NCBI GenBank assembly: GCA_020740775.1
Contig: JAHEWK010000005.1
Coordinates: forward strand, 682,001 to 746,000
Length of the DNA: 64,000 nucleotides
Direction: 5' to 3'
Origin: Ilyonectria destructans
Taxonomy: Eukaryota > Ascomycota > Sordariomycetes > Hypocreales > Nectriaceae
In this document: positions 23,242 to 33,853 of the stretch, piece by piece
How the letters are laid out: each line of letters starts with the position of its first letter
Position numbering within the stretch: the first letter of the stretch is position 1
Made by a program: the position numbers and the translations under genes
Notes under the pieces: model-generated
What the model saw: the letters and a program-made list of their open reading frames with translations, nothing else
What the model was told of the DNA's origin: nothing
Database searches by the model: none

Positions 23242-25371
23242 TTTGAGCGTCGTCATCGCAGCATCACCAGGAACAGGGGACAATCCCGTCGTAGTGGATG
23301 GCGAAGCGAAGAGGCAAGACTATACCGTCTTTGGAAGCACTATCGGGCGAATAAGCGACGTCCTTGCTCCGTGGTCCCACCAACTGCTGTATCTTCTCGA
23401 GGCACGAGTTGTCTCCGGTAAGTGAGATTCAGACATTCCTTGCAATTGGGTTTTCCGAAACTTTGTCAGACGTAGTCCAAGTCGCTTGTAGTCTCGCAAA
23501 CTATGTGCGAGGGGTACAAGTCAAGATCTACAGGCCATAGGGTTTAATTCTTCCGTTAGCTGACCTGTGATTGCTTTCCAGTGGCGACAATAGCCGCGAA
23601 GCATTGAGTTAGATCCTACACTCACCGTCAAGATCCAGCTCGGAGTCCGGAACTTTGATCGCGAGACCGCCATGAAGGTGGCCGATAAGAATCCCGACCT
23701 ATAACTTACTGAGCAGTCTATGCAGTGCTTCAGAGGCAAATGTTCGCCTATGTCGACGCCGCCCGCTACAGGCTCGGGTCAGTTACCAGCTTCTGCACAC
23801 TAACCATGCCGTGGTACCAATCTAGGTATTCTCCATTTCAACGTGCTGGATTCATGAAATTTTCCCCCAACCACGGCCACGATCCTATATATGTTGAACC
23901 TGTCTTGAAGCCTTCTATATTCAAACCTGCTAGCAGCAGTGGAAGTCGCAGCCTGACCACCCTCACCGAGCATGAGAAGTGGGTTGGACAAGCGTCCAGC
24001 TTTGCCACAGAGGTCGGGCCCGAGGTCCTTGAATAGGTAGGTACACTGTGTCCTGGCCATCAAGATCGCTTTGTGAGCAATGTGGCCAACAGTGCGTGTC
24101 CAAAGTGAACAGCGTGAAATTTCGAATCATAGTTTATGATGCGTCTCTACAATCCCTAGCGCCTTGATATATATCCTTAGCTAATCCCAAACAATAAAAG
24201 ACCTATCTTCTCGCGTTAATAAAAACTTGGACCTAGATTTACGTTGCGGTGGAACCGCCCTACTATGCAATTCGCAGACAAAACCCACGTGTCTACCGGT
24301 TGGGGAATATATTGTTAAATCAGAGTTATATTGCTTCCATTCGTGTATTAGTGCCTAGCCGATGAATTTTGTAAAAACCAGAATATTAAAACAAATTCCT
24401 TGGGCTCGTTAAACCTACCAAACCAAATTGTCCCTGCTAAAGCCTGTCGTTAAGACACAGAATGGGCCTGCTATCTCAACAACAGTCGAAGCAGATCTAG
24501 GATATGCCATAATCCACGGTCAATTTCTGGGCCCGGGGAGTGATTCCTCATTAGTAGGTAGCGTAGACTAGTTCAATATTTACAATGATTTCCTTTATCT
24601 AGGACACATGGACATGAGCTCTAGATAGCATGGTCCCTGCTACCACAGCTACGAATATGAAGAAAAGTACCTTAGAGCTGGGACCAACCTCTGTGTTATC
24701 GGCTGGATCTAAAGACGTCTTGAGAATCGATAGACGACTAGGAGTGGCAAAATGGCATGTGCACTTTACGTTGGCGAGGTGTTGCGATCGATATGTGGTG
24801 GTCTAAGATCTAACAGAAGGCTCCCTATCTCAATTCCTTTGGTGGAGGCGGGGTTGTCGGCAAAGCAAAAGAATATCGCGGGTCCCATACGCGTGCGGGG
24901 CGGTGCAGCAGGCAGCTGTTCTTTGTCGACGGTGGGATCTTTTGAGACGAATTTATCAGGAGCCTGTGTGTTAATTGAGTGCAGGCTGTTGCTATTGATG
25001 GACTTCTAGGTGTATCTGGACCAAGCGACAGGTGCTTTAGGTGGATGGATGCTTGTGTCTCCCTGCGATGGATTTGCTATGCGCTTTAGGTATCTAATTA
25101 TGCAAGGAGACACGCTGATCACGTTATCGGCGATTAAATAGCTGTCGGCTGTCATGTGCTCTCGCAGCCTGACTTGCGTTGATTGGCCATGTCGAAGATC
25201 AAGTAAGCGCTGTTGGCTGCGCCCAGCCTCTTCAGCCGCATTACTTTCCCCTCTCTTTTCATTTCTGCCTCTCTATCCTGCACCCTCGATCCCAGGAACT
25301 CGCCGCTGCCATCCCAAACGACCTGGGAGACCAGACACACACCGACAACTGCATCACCAGGTTGATTGAAC

Positions 25372-28300
25372 ATGGATCAGCCGGATGCTCGCGACCTCCA
25401 GGGCAGAGATGCATCCTCAGCACCAGAAGCTGTGTATCCAGCGAGGGAGGCAGCCAAAGATGTCATCACATTCCGCATCCGTGGAATCCCCTTGAACTGG
25501 GACTCCGAACGCTTGCGATCTTTCCTCCTCGAGCGTGAGAACTGGGCAGGCTTGGCTGTCAGGTCTCTCGCTCGCGAAACAAATGGTCGTTCCGGAACTG
25601 GTACCGTTACTTTCCAGACGTCGCCCCTACCGCTCCAGAGGCTTCGAACCGGCGGAAGTTATCGCATTCAGCTGCCGCCTGGAGACCAGCCTTCCCGCAA
25701 GCAATACCTAGTAGTCGACAAGGACTTCTATGGCATCACTACCCTCTACTCCCCGCCTACAGAGGATCATAGGATCGAGTAAGTATAACAGTGTGGATAG
25801 AAGGCTTGTGCTAATTCATCGTAGTATCGTTTCAATATCCGGTATTGGTGGACACGCTTTCGGCTCCTTCAAGGAGAGGGGCGAAGACCACATGTGGTTA
25901 CGAGACTCTCTCCCATTCGACCTCATCTGGGAGGACACCAGCCGTCCGATGGCACGATCGATTATCTACGGCTACGAATCGACCGTTGCGCAAAGCGATA
26001 ATATACAAAACTTGGAAGACCTTGCAACGTCGTTCCACGCCAGTATGCTTGCACTGGAGAGGGGGGCAATCGCAAGGCCGATCATCTTGGTCGCTCACAG
26101 CCTAGGGGGGCTCATCGTCAAGCAAGTAAGTTTATCCTGGTTGGAACCGCGTAGTTTTAGGTAAGATTCTAATTTTTTAGTAGATGCTGGTAGCGCTATC
26201 AATGTCCAAATACGACAGGGATATAAAACTTCTCCAGAGAGTGTATGGAATTGCCTTCTTTGGAGTGCCACACGATGGTATGGATATCAACTCACTCATA
26301 TCGATGGTTGGGGATAATCCAAACCGGTTTCTGCTCGAGTCCATCAACAATATAAACTCGCAGATTCTCAATACCCAACGACGCCAATTCCATATGGCGC
26401 TTGGCCAAGAGGGTGACTCTGAGATTGTCTGCTTCTACGAGACGCTCAAATCGCCAACAGCAAAGAAGGTATACTGTAAATCATTTGCTTACTTATAAAT
26501 ACTAAGAGTGGATAGGATCAGAATGGCAATTGGAAAATGACTGGGCCACTATCGGTGCTTGTCACTAGGGCTTCCGCTACACACTGCCGGTCCTGGGAAG
26601 ATGGTCTAGAGCATATCTGTGCAGTCGCTCGCACACACTCCAATATGGTCAAATTTGGGCCAGAGGATCACGAATACGACAAGATTTGCGAGAAACTCAA
26701 GGAGCTTGCACACCAGGCGCTGCTAGCATGGCGGAATCACAATAGGTCCCCAAATGCGGAGTGTGAAACAGCCACATTGGATGGTAGAGCGGCACTTACT
26801 CAACCTGGCTGTTTCGATACAGGCCAACCATTGTTCTTGGTCCCGTTACAGAAAAGGAAACGGTTTACAGGACGCCTTGAAGTCATTCAGAAGCTCACTC
26901 AAATGCTTTTCACACAGGATGACTGCCAAAGAGTTGCAGTGCATGGTTTGGGTGGCATTGGCAAGACCCAAGTTGCCTTGCAAGTCGCATTCTGGACCAA
27001 GAAGAACATGCCCGAACACTCTATTCTTTGGGTTTCAGCAGACAGCCATGACAGCTTTGAGCAAACATGCCATGAGATCATCAAAGCCGCTAGGTTTCAA
27101 CGAGCGAACAATGAGAACCCAAAGGCCGCAGTAAGAACATACCTCAGATCGAAGCACGCAGGGAAGTGGCTTCTCATCGTTGATAACGCAGACGATGAGG
27201 ATATCCTCTTCGGATCAGAGGAGCGACCAGACAGTATACACGACTATCTCCCACATAGCGAAACCGGTCGGGTTCTATTTACTACGCGATCTCGGGGCCT
27301 GGCTTTGAACGTCGCTGGCGCTGACGTTCTGGATTTGCAAGAAATGACCCGACAAGAAGGGGTAGACTTATTGGAGAAGTCGCTAGTTCAGAAAGGCCAG
27401 CTAAAGAATCAGGATATCGTATCCGAACTCTTAAAGGAGATTACCTGCCTTCCACTGGCGATTGCACAGGTGGCAGAATATCTGAACAAGAATGAGAAAT
27501 CGATCGAAGACTATCTCCACACGTACAGGAAGACAGATGGGGACAAGATCAAATTGCTGAGTGGCAAGTATCGAGACAGGACCGGCAGCAGGGGCAGCCA
27601 AAACGACGTGGCTACTACATGGCTGAGGTCTTTCGACCACATTTGCAAGACCGATCCGTTTGCGATGGAAATACTCTCATTCGTCGCATACATTGAGCCC
27701 AAAGCTATTCCTCGGTCGATACTACCCCGTTTTGGATCACATCGGAAAACAGACCAGGCTATTCGAACAATTTCCGGGATTGGGTTCCTCACCGAACGAG
27801 GAAACGAGGTGTTCGATATGCATAGCCTGGTGCATCTCATGACACGGCGGTGGGTTGAAAACCACCCCAAAGGAGCATCCTTGCGAAAGGCTGTCGTTCA
27901 TCTCTCGAAGATATTTCCAACTAATGACTGGGAGAATCGTCGACTATGGCGACAGTATCTACCACATGCTTTAAAAGTGCTACGAGAGAAGGAAGACGCT
28001 GAGACGTATAAGTACGAGCGCTACAGACTAGTTTGCATGGTAGGGAGTTGTCTACTGGAGGATCGCAGGAGTGGAGAGGCGGTTGAACTGCTACAGCGTA
28101 TCGGAGCAACACAGACATTGCAAGATGACAGCCCCCATCACCTGACATATCAACACGCGCTTACACAAGCATACCTCGAAAATGGTCAGATTGAAGAGGC
28201 AGTCAAGCTACTTCGGACGGTAGTGGGGGTACAGAGCCGAACACTAGCAGAAGACCACCCCAAACGATTAGGATCACAGCAGGACCTTGCAGTAGCATAC

Positions 28301-28693
28301 CTCGAAAATGGTCAGATTGAAGAGGCAGTCAAGCTACTTCAGACGGTAGTGGGGATACAGAGCCGAACACTAGCAGAAGACCACCCCAATCGATTAGGAT
28401 CACAGCACGAGCTTGCAAGAGCATACCTCGAAAATGGTCAGATTGAAGAGGCAGTCAAGCTACTTCAGACGGTAGTGGGGATACGGAGCCGAACACTAGC
28501 AGAAGACCACCCCAATCGATTAAGATCACAGCAAGAGCTTGCAAGAGCATACCTCAAAAATGGTCAGATTAAAGAGGCAGTCAAGCTGATGGAACATGTG
28601 GTGACTGTGCGGGACCGAGTATTACCGGAAAATAATCCCGATCGAGTATCGTCGCAGGAATGGATGGCACACATGTACAATGTTAGAGGATAA
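25372..28693 (+). CDS. NLR-type protein: alpha/beta hydrolase, NB-ARC, TPR
   Basis: Four exons (25372-25778, 25825-26125, 26184-26468, 26516-28693) sum to 1057 codons, 1056 residues. Residues 1-110 form the leader often seen before fungal lipase-like NLR domains (VITFRIRGIPLNWDSERLRS). The hydrolase region follows, with the nucleophile-elbow AHSLGGL near residue 229 and GIAFFGVPHDG after it. The NB-ARC has P-loop GLGGIGKT (about 475-482), Walker B WLLIVDNADD (about 549-558), GRVLFTTRSRG and CLPLAIAQVAEYL. From about residue 875 come kinesin-light-chain-type 42-residue TPR units, the middle ones almost identical. Fungal proteins of this build are STAND switch ATPases; some control heterokaryon incompatibility or defence, with the repeats reading a ligand and the N-terminus as effector. 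No stop interrupts the frame, so the gene looks functional. Confidence 0.9.
28169..28672 (+). repeat. 126-bp coding tandem repeat (TPR units)
   Basis: Four units start with GCATACCTC at 28169, 28295, 28421 and 28547, exactly 126 bp apart, encoding 42-residue TPR units beginning AYLENGQIEEAVKLL. The first three are nearly identical at DNA level; the fourth diverges in its second half. Frame is kept in every unit. Confidence 0.92.
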
Positions 28694-28961
28694 GTGGAAC
28701 TTATTGAGTGGGAGACTTATGTTTTGATGCGTGGAAGGAGACCAAGCAGGCTGTATTAGTTGAAATGGAAAGTTGATTTCTTAGAACTCCGAGCCCGTTA
28801 GGTTGGGGTCTAGTAGACAGCCTCTGGCGCAGCTCGGACTAGATCTGTTCTAATTTCTGAGGGTCAAATCAAATGCTCCATACAACTATAATCTGAGGCG
28901 AGTGTTGGTATTCTATCATCATCTATAATCTACTACCAAATGATGTCCTGTGTAAAATCAA
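28694..28961. other. Short intergenic region
   Basis: AT-rich 3' flank of the NLR gene and of the minus-strand ORF relic that ends at 28962. Nothing else is seen. Confidence 0.4.
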
Positions 28962-29835
28962 TTAATCCGCCAATACTATGAGTCTATGGCCCTCGTGAAT
29001 AATTATAACTCCATTGCCAGGTCGGTTCACAAAGTCAATTTTGGAGAAGCCGGGTGATGATTTCAAAGCTTCCGGTGTCAAAATGTCTCCTTGTTCAAAC
29101 TCGCCGATAACGACATAAAAGCTTGTCGATGGCCTAATATGGTATAGCTCGCCAGGCTCGGGCACAAAGATGGCATGCGGTCCGACACGTTCTCGAAGGG
29201 TGAAGCCGAGTCCAACGACGAACTTTCCTAGAACATCCCGGTGAGACAGTGTATAGACAAGTGTATGGGAAAGTTGTGTTACAGAAGGACCAAGGTTTCC
29301 GAATGAAATCTTGGCAAGACAAGAGGGAAAGAACGAGAATGATTCAAGGTGAGGCTTACTGTGTGTGGCATCGTCGCTGGTGAAGTTTGTCTTGGTTCGA
29401 ATGGCAAAGCAGCCGATGGTGCCTCCTGGTTCCAAAGGAGGCTTCGAAAATGACGGGGTGTTAGTAGAAATGTCAACCTCCAAGAGGGTATCGGGGACGC
29501 GGCTCCCATCTACCTTCTTGGAACCCAAAATGGCCGGCCTTTGATCAATCACCTCGATTCCTGTGCCCATCTTGGGCGTTCCTGAAGTAGTGTCGACTTC
29601 GACATCGTAAATACCGCACGGAGCGTATATTTCTCTTGCCAGGGTGAATCATACGCTGCCTTTGTTGGAGGAGCCCCACGCGACTGTAATCACACGACTT
29701 GTGATCTTAGGAAGAGTGTCTGCCAAGCAGCCGATCGTGGGAATCTCTGCATAGACTGCGTATGCTTGAGTCGACCCGGACTGTAATGGAGTGGTTGGCA
29801 ACCCTGTGTAATCTGAATATCGAGATGCTGAGCCT
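28962..29835 (-). pseudogene. Unknown protein frame interrupted by one in-frame TGA
   Basis: The minus strand reads one long frame from about 29835 to the stop at 28962, broken only by TGA at 29649-29651. Sequence on both sides is protein-like and in the same frame (ITSRVITVAWGSSNKGSV, stop, FTLAREIYAPCGIYDVEVD). The product is rich in beta-forming residues and Gly/Pro, about 290 residues. I do not recognise the family. No start ATG is evident at the upstream end, so an earlier exon may exist. An intron around the TGA is conceivable (GTATGA is a donor-like hexamer), but the acceptor at ACTTCAG would break the frame and remove good coding sequence. Recent pseudogene, sequencing error or missed exon structure all remain open. 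Confidence 0.45.
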
Positions 29836-31036
29836 TAGTATAGGTGGACGGAAACTTTTGGCCTAAGACTGTAGCTGGATGACCTATTGCTCAATGAAAG
29901 TAGCAATCAAGATAGACGAAGTTGACAGAGTTTCTGAAACGATAGAGAGCGTGACATCAATGTCGTGCCGCCATATCGGTATTATCTATGATTCATCCCC
30001 AAGCCCCTGACAGCATGAAACCATTTGAGAATCAGACAGCTTCTTTATTAAACGGACGCACCCCATGCAGAGAGCATGTCAAGCTTGAGATAGCACCATT
30101 TTCATTGTTCGCTTTTGTTAAGTTGAATTTGTCACTATCTGACGTGACTTTGTTCTTCACCCATCATTATTATACAGCCAGCGGCAGCGCTAAGGTGCTA
30201 TAATTGATATCTTATCTCTAGTGAGCGCGATACCTGACATGACTTGATTCGGATGACATGTCTCTCTTGTTGTTTAATGAAGGGGTTCTGTTGCTTTCCG
30301 AACAACAGCTCACCCTATGGACCAGTAAAAGTTCACTCGCCGAGCACGTTCTTACTCCATGCCAATACGGCACCAGTCTATTAAAAACAATTAATTATTT
30401 TCCCTCACTACTAAAAACTCTCACCAATGCAGGTCTAACTTGCTGTCCTTATGCAGATCTACTGCAGACGTTCACCGCTCGTGGTCTAGGCTCGTCGCGA
30501 TCAGACCTGAACCAGGCGCCACATTCATTAGTCTCTCGTGTCTTAGTGAGGGCTGACGTTCTAGACCATCGAGTATTAGACAACTCCAGGCGCCACGTTC
30601 ACCCATCCACCACCTATAGGTCGTTGAGCACGGTACTAAAATTAGCCTGCATGCAAGAATCACTCAATAGTACGTAGTGTTCAGCCGCATCCAATAGTTG
30701 CGCGCGACATGCCGCGAATATGCTAGCCGTGAGACAGTTCATATATGCGGCCAGTCAAGTCATCGAGCATTCGTCCTCGTGACTGTTTCCAATCCCAAGT
30801 GGGAGATCGCTCCCCTGGATACAGAGAATGAGGCTAGCTGATGAGAAGGTCTTGGGATGCAGCTAAGACACTACCGCAGGTCTCGACTGGTCTCTGCACC
30901 AGATGGACTCAATAATTTACGAACACCGAGCGAGTATTAAATCGCGATGATCTGCCACCACCAAGCCGCGCATGCTCTCCCCACCAAAGACACTCACACA
31001 TCATAGTACGAGCACTCGACGCAAATACGAGGCACA
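29836..31036. other. Intergenic, no gene seen
   Basis: Open frames at 29988-30203 and 30258-30677 lack any domain-like character. The sequence just before 31037 is probably the promoter of the five-exon unknown gene. Confidence 0.4.
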
Positions 31037-32006
31037 ATGACGCACTACGTCCTCAACCTTCAAGTCGACAGCGCGATCCTTCAAATGTCGCCGACAGACT
31101 CACTCTGCCTGGCGAGGAAGGCAAGCGCTACCAGTTTTCCCGTTGCTCTAGTTCAGAACTAACGTGGCAAATACTTTTAGGTGAATGATGACTCCTCGGC
31201 TGTCTTCTTAAGCGCTGGACTTCGCCCCTCTAGTGGCCAGGAAGCGCTCAACGAAAACAACACGTTTGAATGGGTTGACCGTTTTCAGGTGTTCCTGACA
31301 CAATCGTTCAGCGATGGCATATTGGTAAGCTACCTGATTGTCGTAACCAGGACTATGATGCTGCTATTTTTATGCCACTGTAAAGTACGTTGCTCTAACC
31401 TAACCTTGTGCCACTTTAGATTCAAGAGTCCACGAATAGTGTAGATATTCGTCCCGGCCAGATCTCGCAGTACAAGGACGGTACTCTTGGACCCGCCCAA
31501 CCTGCTAGCAGTAAGGTCTCAACAGTGGCAGGATATCTGTCACATACTTGTTACACTTCTAACGAGACTTGCAGGCCCCAGCGTCTGGGATACAGGTGAC
31601 GGCGCCGGGCCGGATTCATCGTTTGGCGTTGGAGGATACCCCATCGCCTTCCACGCCGCTATCAAGCAAGAGACCGGAGCTGGCCAATATACTAGCATCT
31701 ATGTTGACCCGGGCGTTCACATGAGCACGTCACTGATTCAGCTGACCCCCAAAAACAAAGTACGTTCCCTTCTTCTACCTCTTCGCTTGAAGCTTCTGTC
31801 AGTTCCAGTCTCACGGTCTCCCCTTTTAGTTTCTCATATTTTGGTCATCGGTTCCGTCAGGTGAGACTATGGCGGCTATCCAGCCGTCACAGGGTTTCGA
31901 ATTCGAATTCCCGGTGGGTAGCGCCAGCGAGACAATCCGCTTCGGATATGCGTCGCCCAACAGCCCATCCGGCCCCAACGAGAACCCTGGTTGGTACCCG
32001 CAATAG
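31037..32006 (+). CDS. Unknown five-exon gene, 226-residue beta-rich protein
   Basis: Exons 31037-31120, 31181-31324, 31420-31510, 31575-31759 and 31830-32006 sum to 227 codons, giving 226 residues. All junctions keep frame, and the first intron has a CTAAC branch site. That intron begins GCAAGC, so it is of the rarer GC-AG class. The protein starts MTHYVLNLQVDSAILQMSPT and ends NENPGWYPQ. It has no signal peptide or membrane helix. Segments such as FEWVDRFQVFLTQSFSDGIL and KFLIFWSSVP suggest alternating beta strands, and TPKNKFLIFW followed by a run of short strands gives it the feel of a cytosolic beta-sandwich. I do not recognise the family well enough to name it. The model rests on splice logic alone. 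Confidence 0.62.
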
Positions 32007-33105
32007 GCTTATTAGGCAACTCGGGACCACTTTGGCGGGCATTTCGCATTCAAGAGGACCTGGAACATTGGGTGAAGGCCCTGGCCGCTCTGTGTCAACA
32101 CGCAACATACCTGACCTAGTTAGATGTGTTTATTGGCATAACAAGGCACCGCTTACACAACCCCAAACGTTCAACATCTCACTTGACGTCATCATAGTTG
32201 AGGTATCTTGCACTTTGATGGGACGAGGGGACGTACCCCTGATGTTCAGTTCCATATCTCAGATACACCTAGATGTGTGAACTTCCAGTCTGTATTTATT
32301 CGTACGAGACCTTGTCGCAACCGTATAAGTGCCAGAGAAAAAAGGCAACGGCCCAATAACGAAGCCCAACAACTCAGGAAGTCACATCAATAAAGTTCAA
32401 TACTGCAGTGTTTTTAGAGAATGTGTCGTCGTATGACTAGGGTTCATATATAATAAAGAGATGAATAAAATCGTATGCTTCTTGATTCTTCCAACTCAAC
32501 CAGACAAGGACGCAATCACCGTTTGGGAACATTAACGGATTCCTCAACAGTAGCCAAGATGTCCGCTGATAATTTAGAAAGGTTCACATCATTCAAAGGA
32601 ATGTGATGTTAAAAAATTGGCCAGGCGTGAAAGGCTTCGCGTTGTGATGATAAGGTGCCCATTAAGGCGTTCCCATATGTCATGATATCTGAGACCCCAA
32701 CAGAATTTTGAGCCTGTTTGTTAGGACGAACACGTCCGAGCAGCCGGCGACGCTCGGCTGCTGCGACTGCTGCGTTGCATCCGCACGGACACCCAAGACG
32801 AGAGCGACATCGGGCTGCTCAACAGCCAGTGGGGCCAGCTATACAGCTGTCGATGTGGTCGTGAACGCGGCATATCCGGGCTATCCCATCTCAGACCAGG
32901 TTGTCGTCCACTTCGGCCCGCCCGCTGGCCTGATCCTCTCATCGGAGATGACGAAGGCCTTCCGCTTCGTGGGTATGCCACTCGTCACGATTATGCTGAC
33001 CCCTCTGAGCGTGGTCATTGACCGGCAGAAGAAACTGGTTTCCCTTCACACTACAAGAAGTCGACCGCCACCTATGACAAGTCGAACAATTCCCGGTTTG
33101 TGAGG
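32007..33105. other. Intergenic with a GC-rich coding-like island
   Basis: The sequence is AT-rich except 32715-33100. There, coding-like pieces appear in three plus-strand frames in turn: DARLLRLLRCIRTDTQDESD, then DQVVVHFGPPAGLILSSEM, then HYKKSTATYDKSNNSRFVR. This looks like a frameshifted relic of an unidentified gene. Confidence 0.35.
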
Positions 33106-33330
33106 ACAAGAGAGCTGCTCTCTCTTCGGTTGAAACCCTACACCAATTTCATCAAGTTCAATGACAGGCCCGCAAACATCTGGGTCAATGTCTTTACAAT
33201 AAAGCCATTGCGACCCTATGTTTTGGACTTCCTTAAGAATACTAAGAAAAGAGTTCGCGTGCGACTTTCCATTTTCAACCCCATCCTTCCTATCAGATTA
33301 AGTTCTAATCTTACCTACGGAAAATTCCAG
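33106..33330 (-). pseudogene. Decayed partial copy of the neighbouring F-box gene
   Basis: The minus strand here reads LKEVQNIGSQWLYCKDIDPD followed by VCGPVIELDEIG. The intact F-box protein just upstream has LKGVQKIEWEWLHRENIDPE followed by ICEPIIDLDKIG. The frame before this piece is shifted (a LELNLIGR segment corresponds to LVSLNLRRW in the intact protein). No start and no complete frame are present. It is a tandem, same-strand duplicate that has decayed or been truncated. Confidence 0.65.
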
Positions 33331-33853
33331 ATAGGATCAATCATTGATACCCAGAATGTCGATACCCAGAATGTCGAAAACATGGTAGAAATAAATTTTG
33401 ATTCGCTGCCCAGAACGTCATCATTGATCACGACAATCATAAAATCCTCACCATCCAGTAGGTTAGCGACTCTTTGCTTGACATTTGATATCTTGATAAT
33501 TAGTGAATGCCATAGTGGATGTGCGCAGTTTGGGTCCTGGTTGGAGATCAAGGAAACAGGTCAGAGTGAGATGACCAAATGCTCGGATTTGCAGCGGCTT
33601 TGGGGATTTCAGTATTGGATTATCCCTGTATTTATAGAATGTCCCTATGGAGATAGTATTCTAAATCCATTTAGAATAGAACAGTCCTACTCTACTTGAA
33701 GGCAAGTTCACCGGGGCGAAAGTAGATGCCGAGATATATGAACAGCAGTCTCAGAAGTTTAGAACCTTTTCAATGTTACTAATGCCCTTTCAACTTTCTA
33801 GAGAGCTATAAAGGCACGAAAAGCAGCGTAGTGAAGTAGAAAATGCCAGAGAC

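Larger units (their letters stand above)
20824..25371. other. 4.5-kb gene-poor region
   Basis: Only short, compositionally poor frames occur, broken on both strands. It contains an inverted pair of palindromic elements (21593-21657 and 22143-22206) and two small tandem duplications (23043-23081 and 23162-23241). The stretch 23240-23430 (reading PVVVDGEAKRQDYTVFG on +) has coding-like composition but I recognise no family. Confidence 0.4.

Noticed and set aside
28169..28672. Regularly spaced repeats resembling a CRISPR array
   Set aside because: Units are contiguous 126-bp coding repeats without unique spacers, in frame within an NLR gene of a eukaryote.
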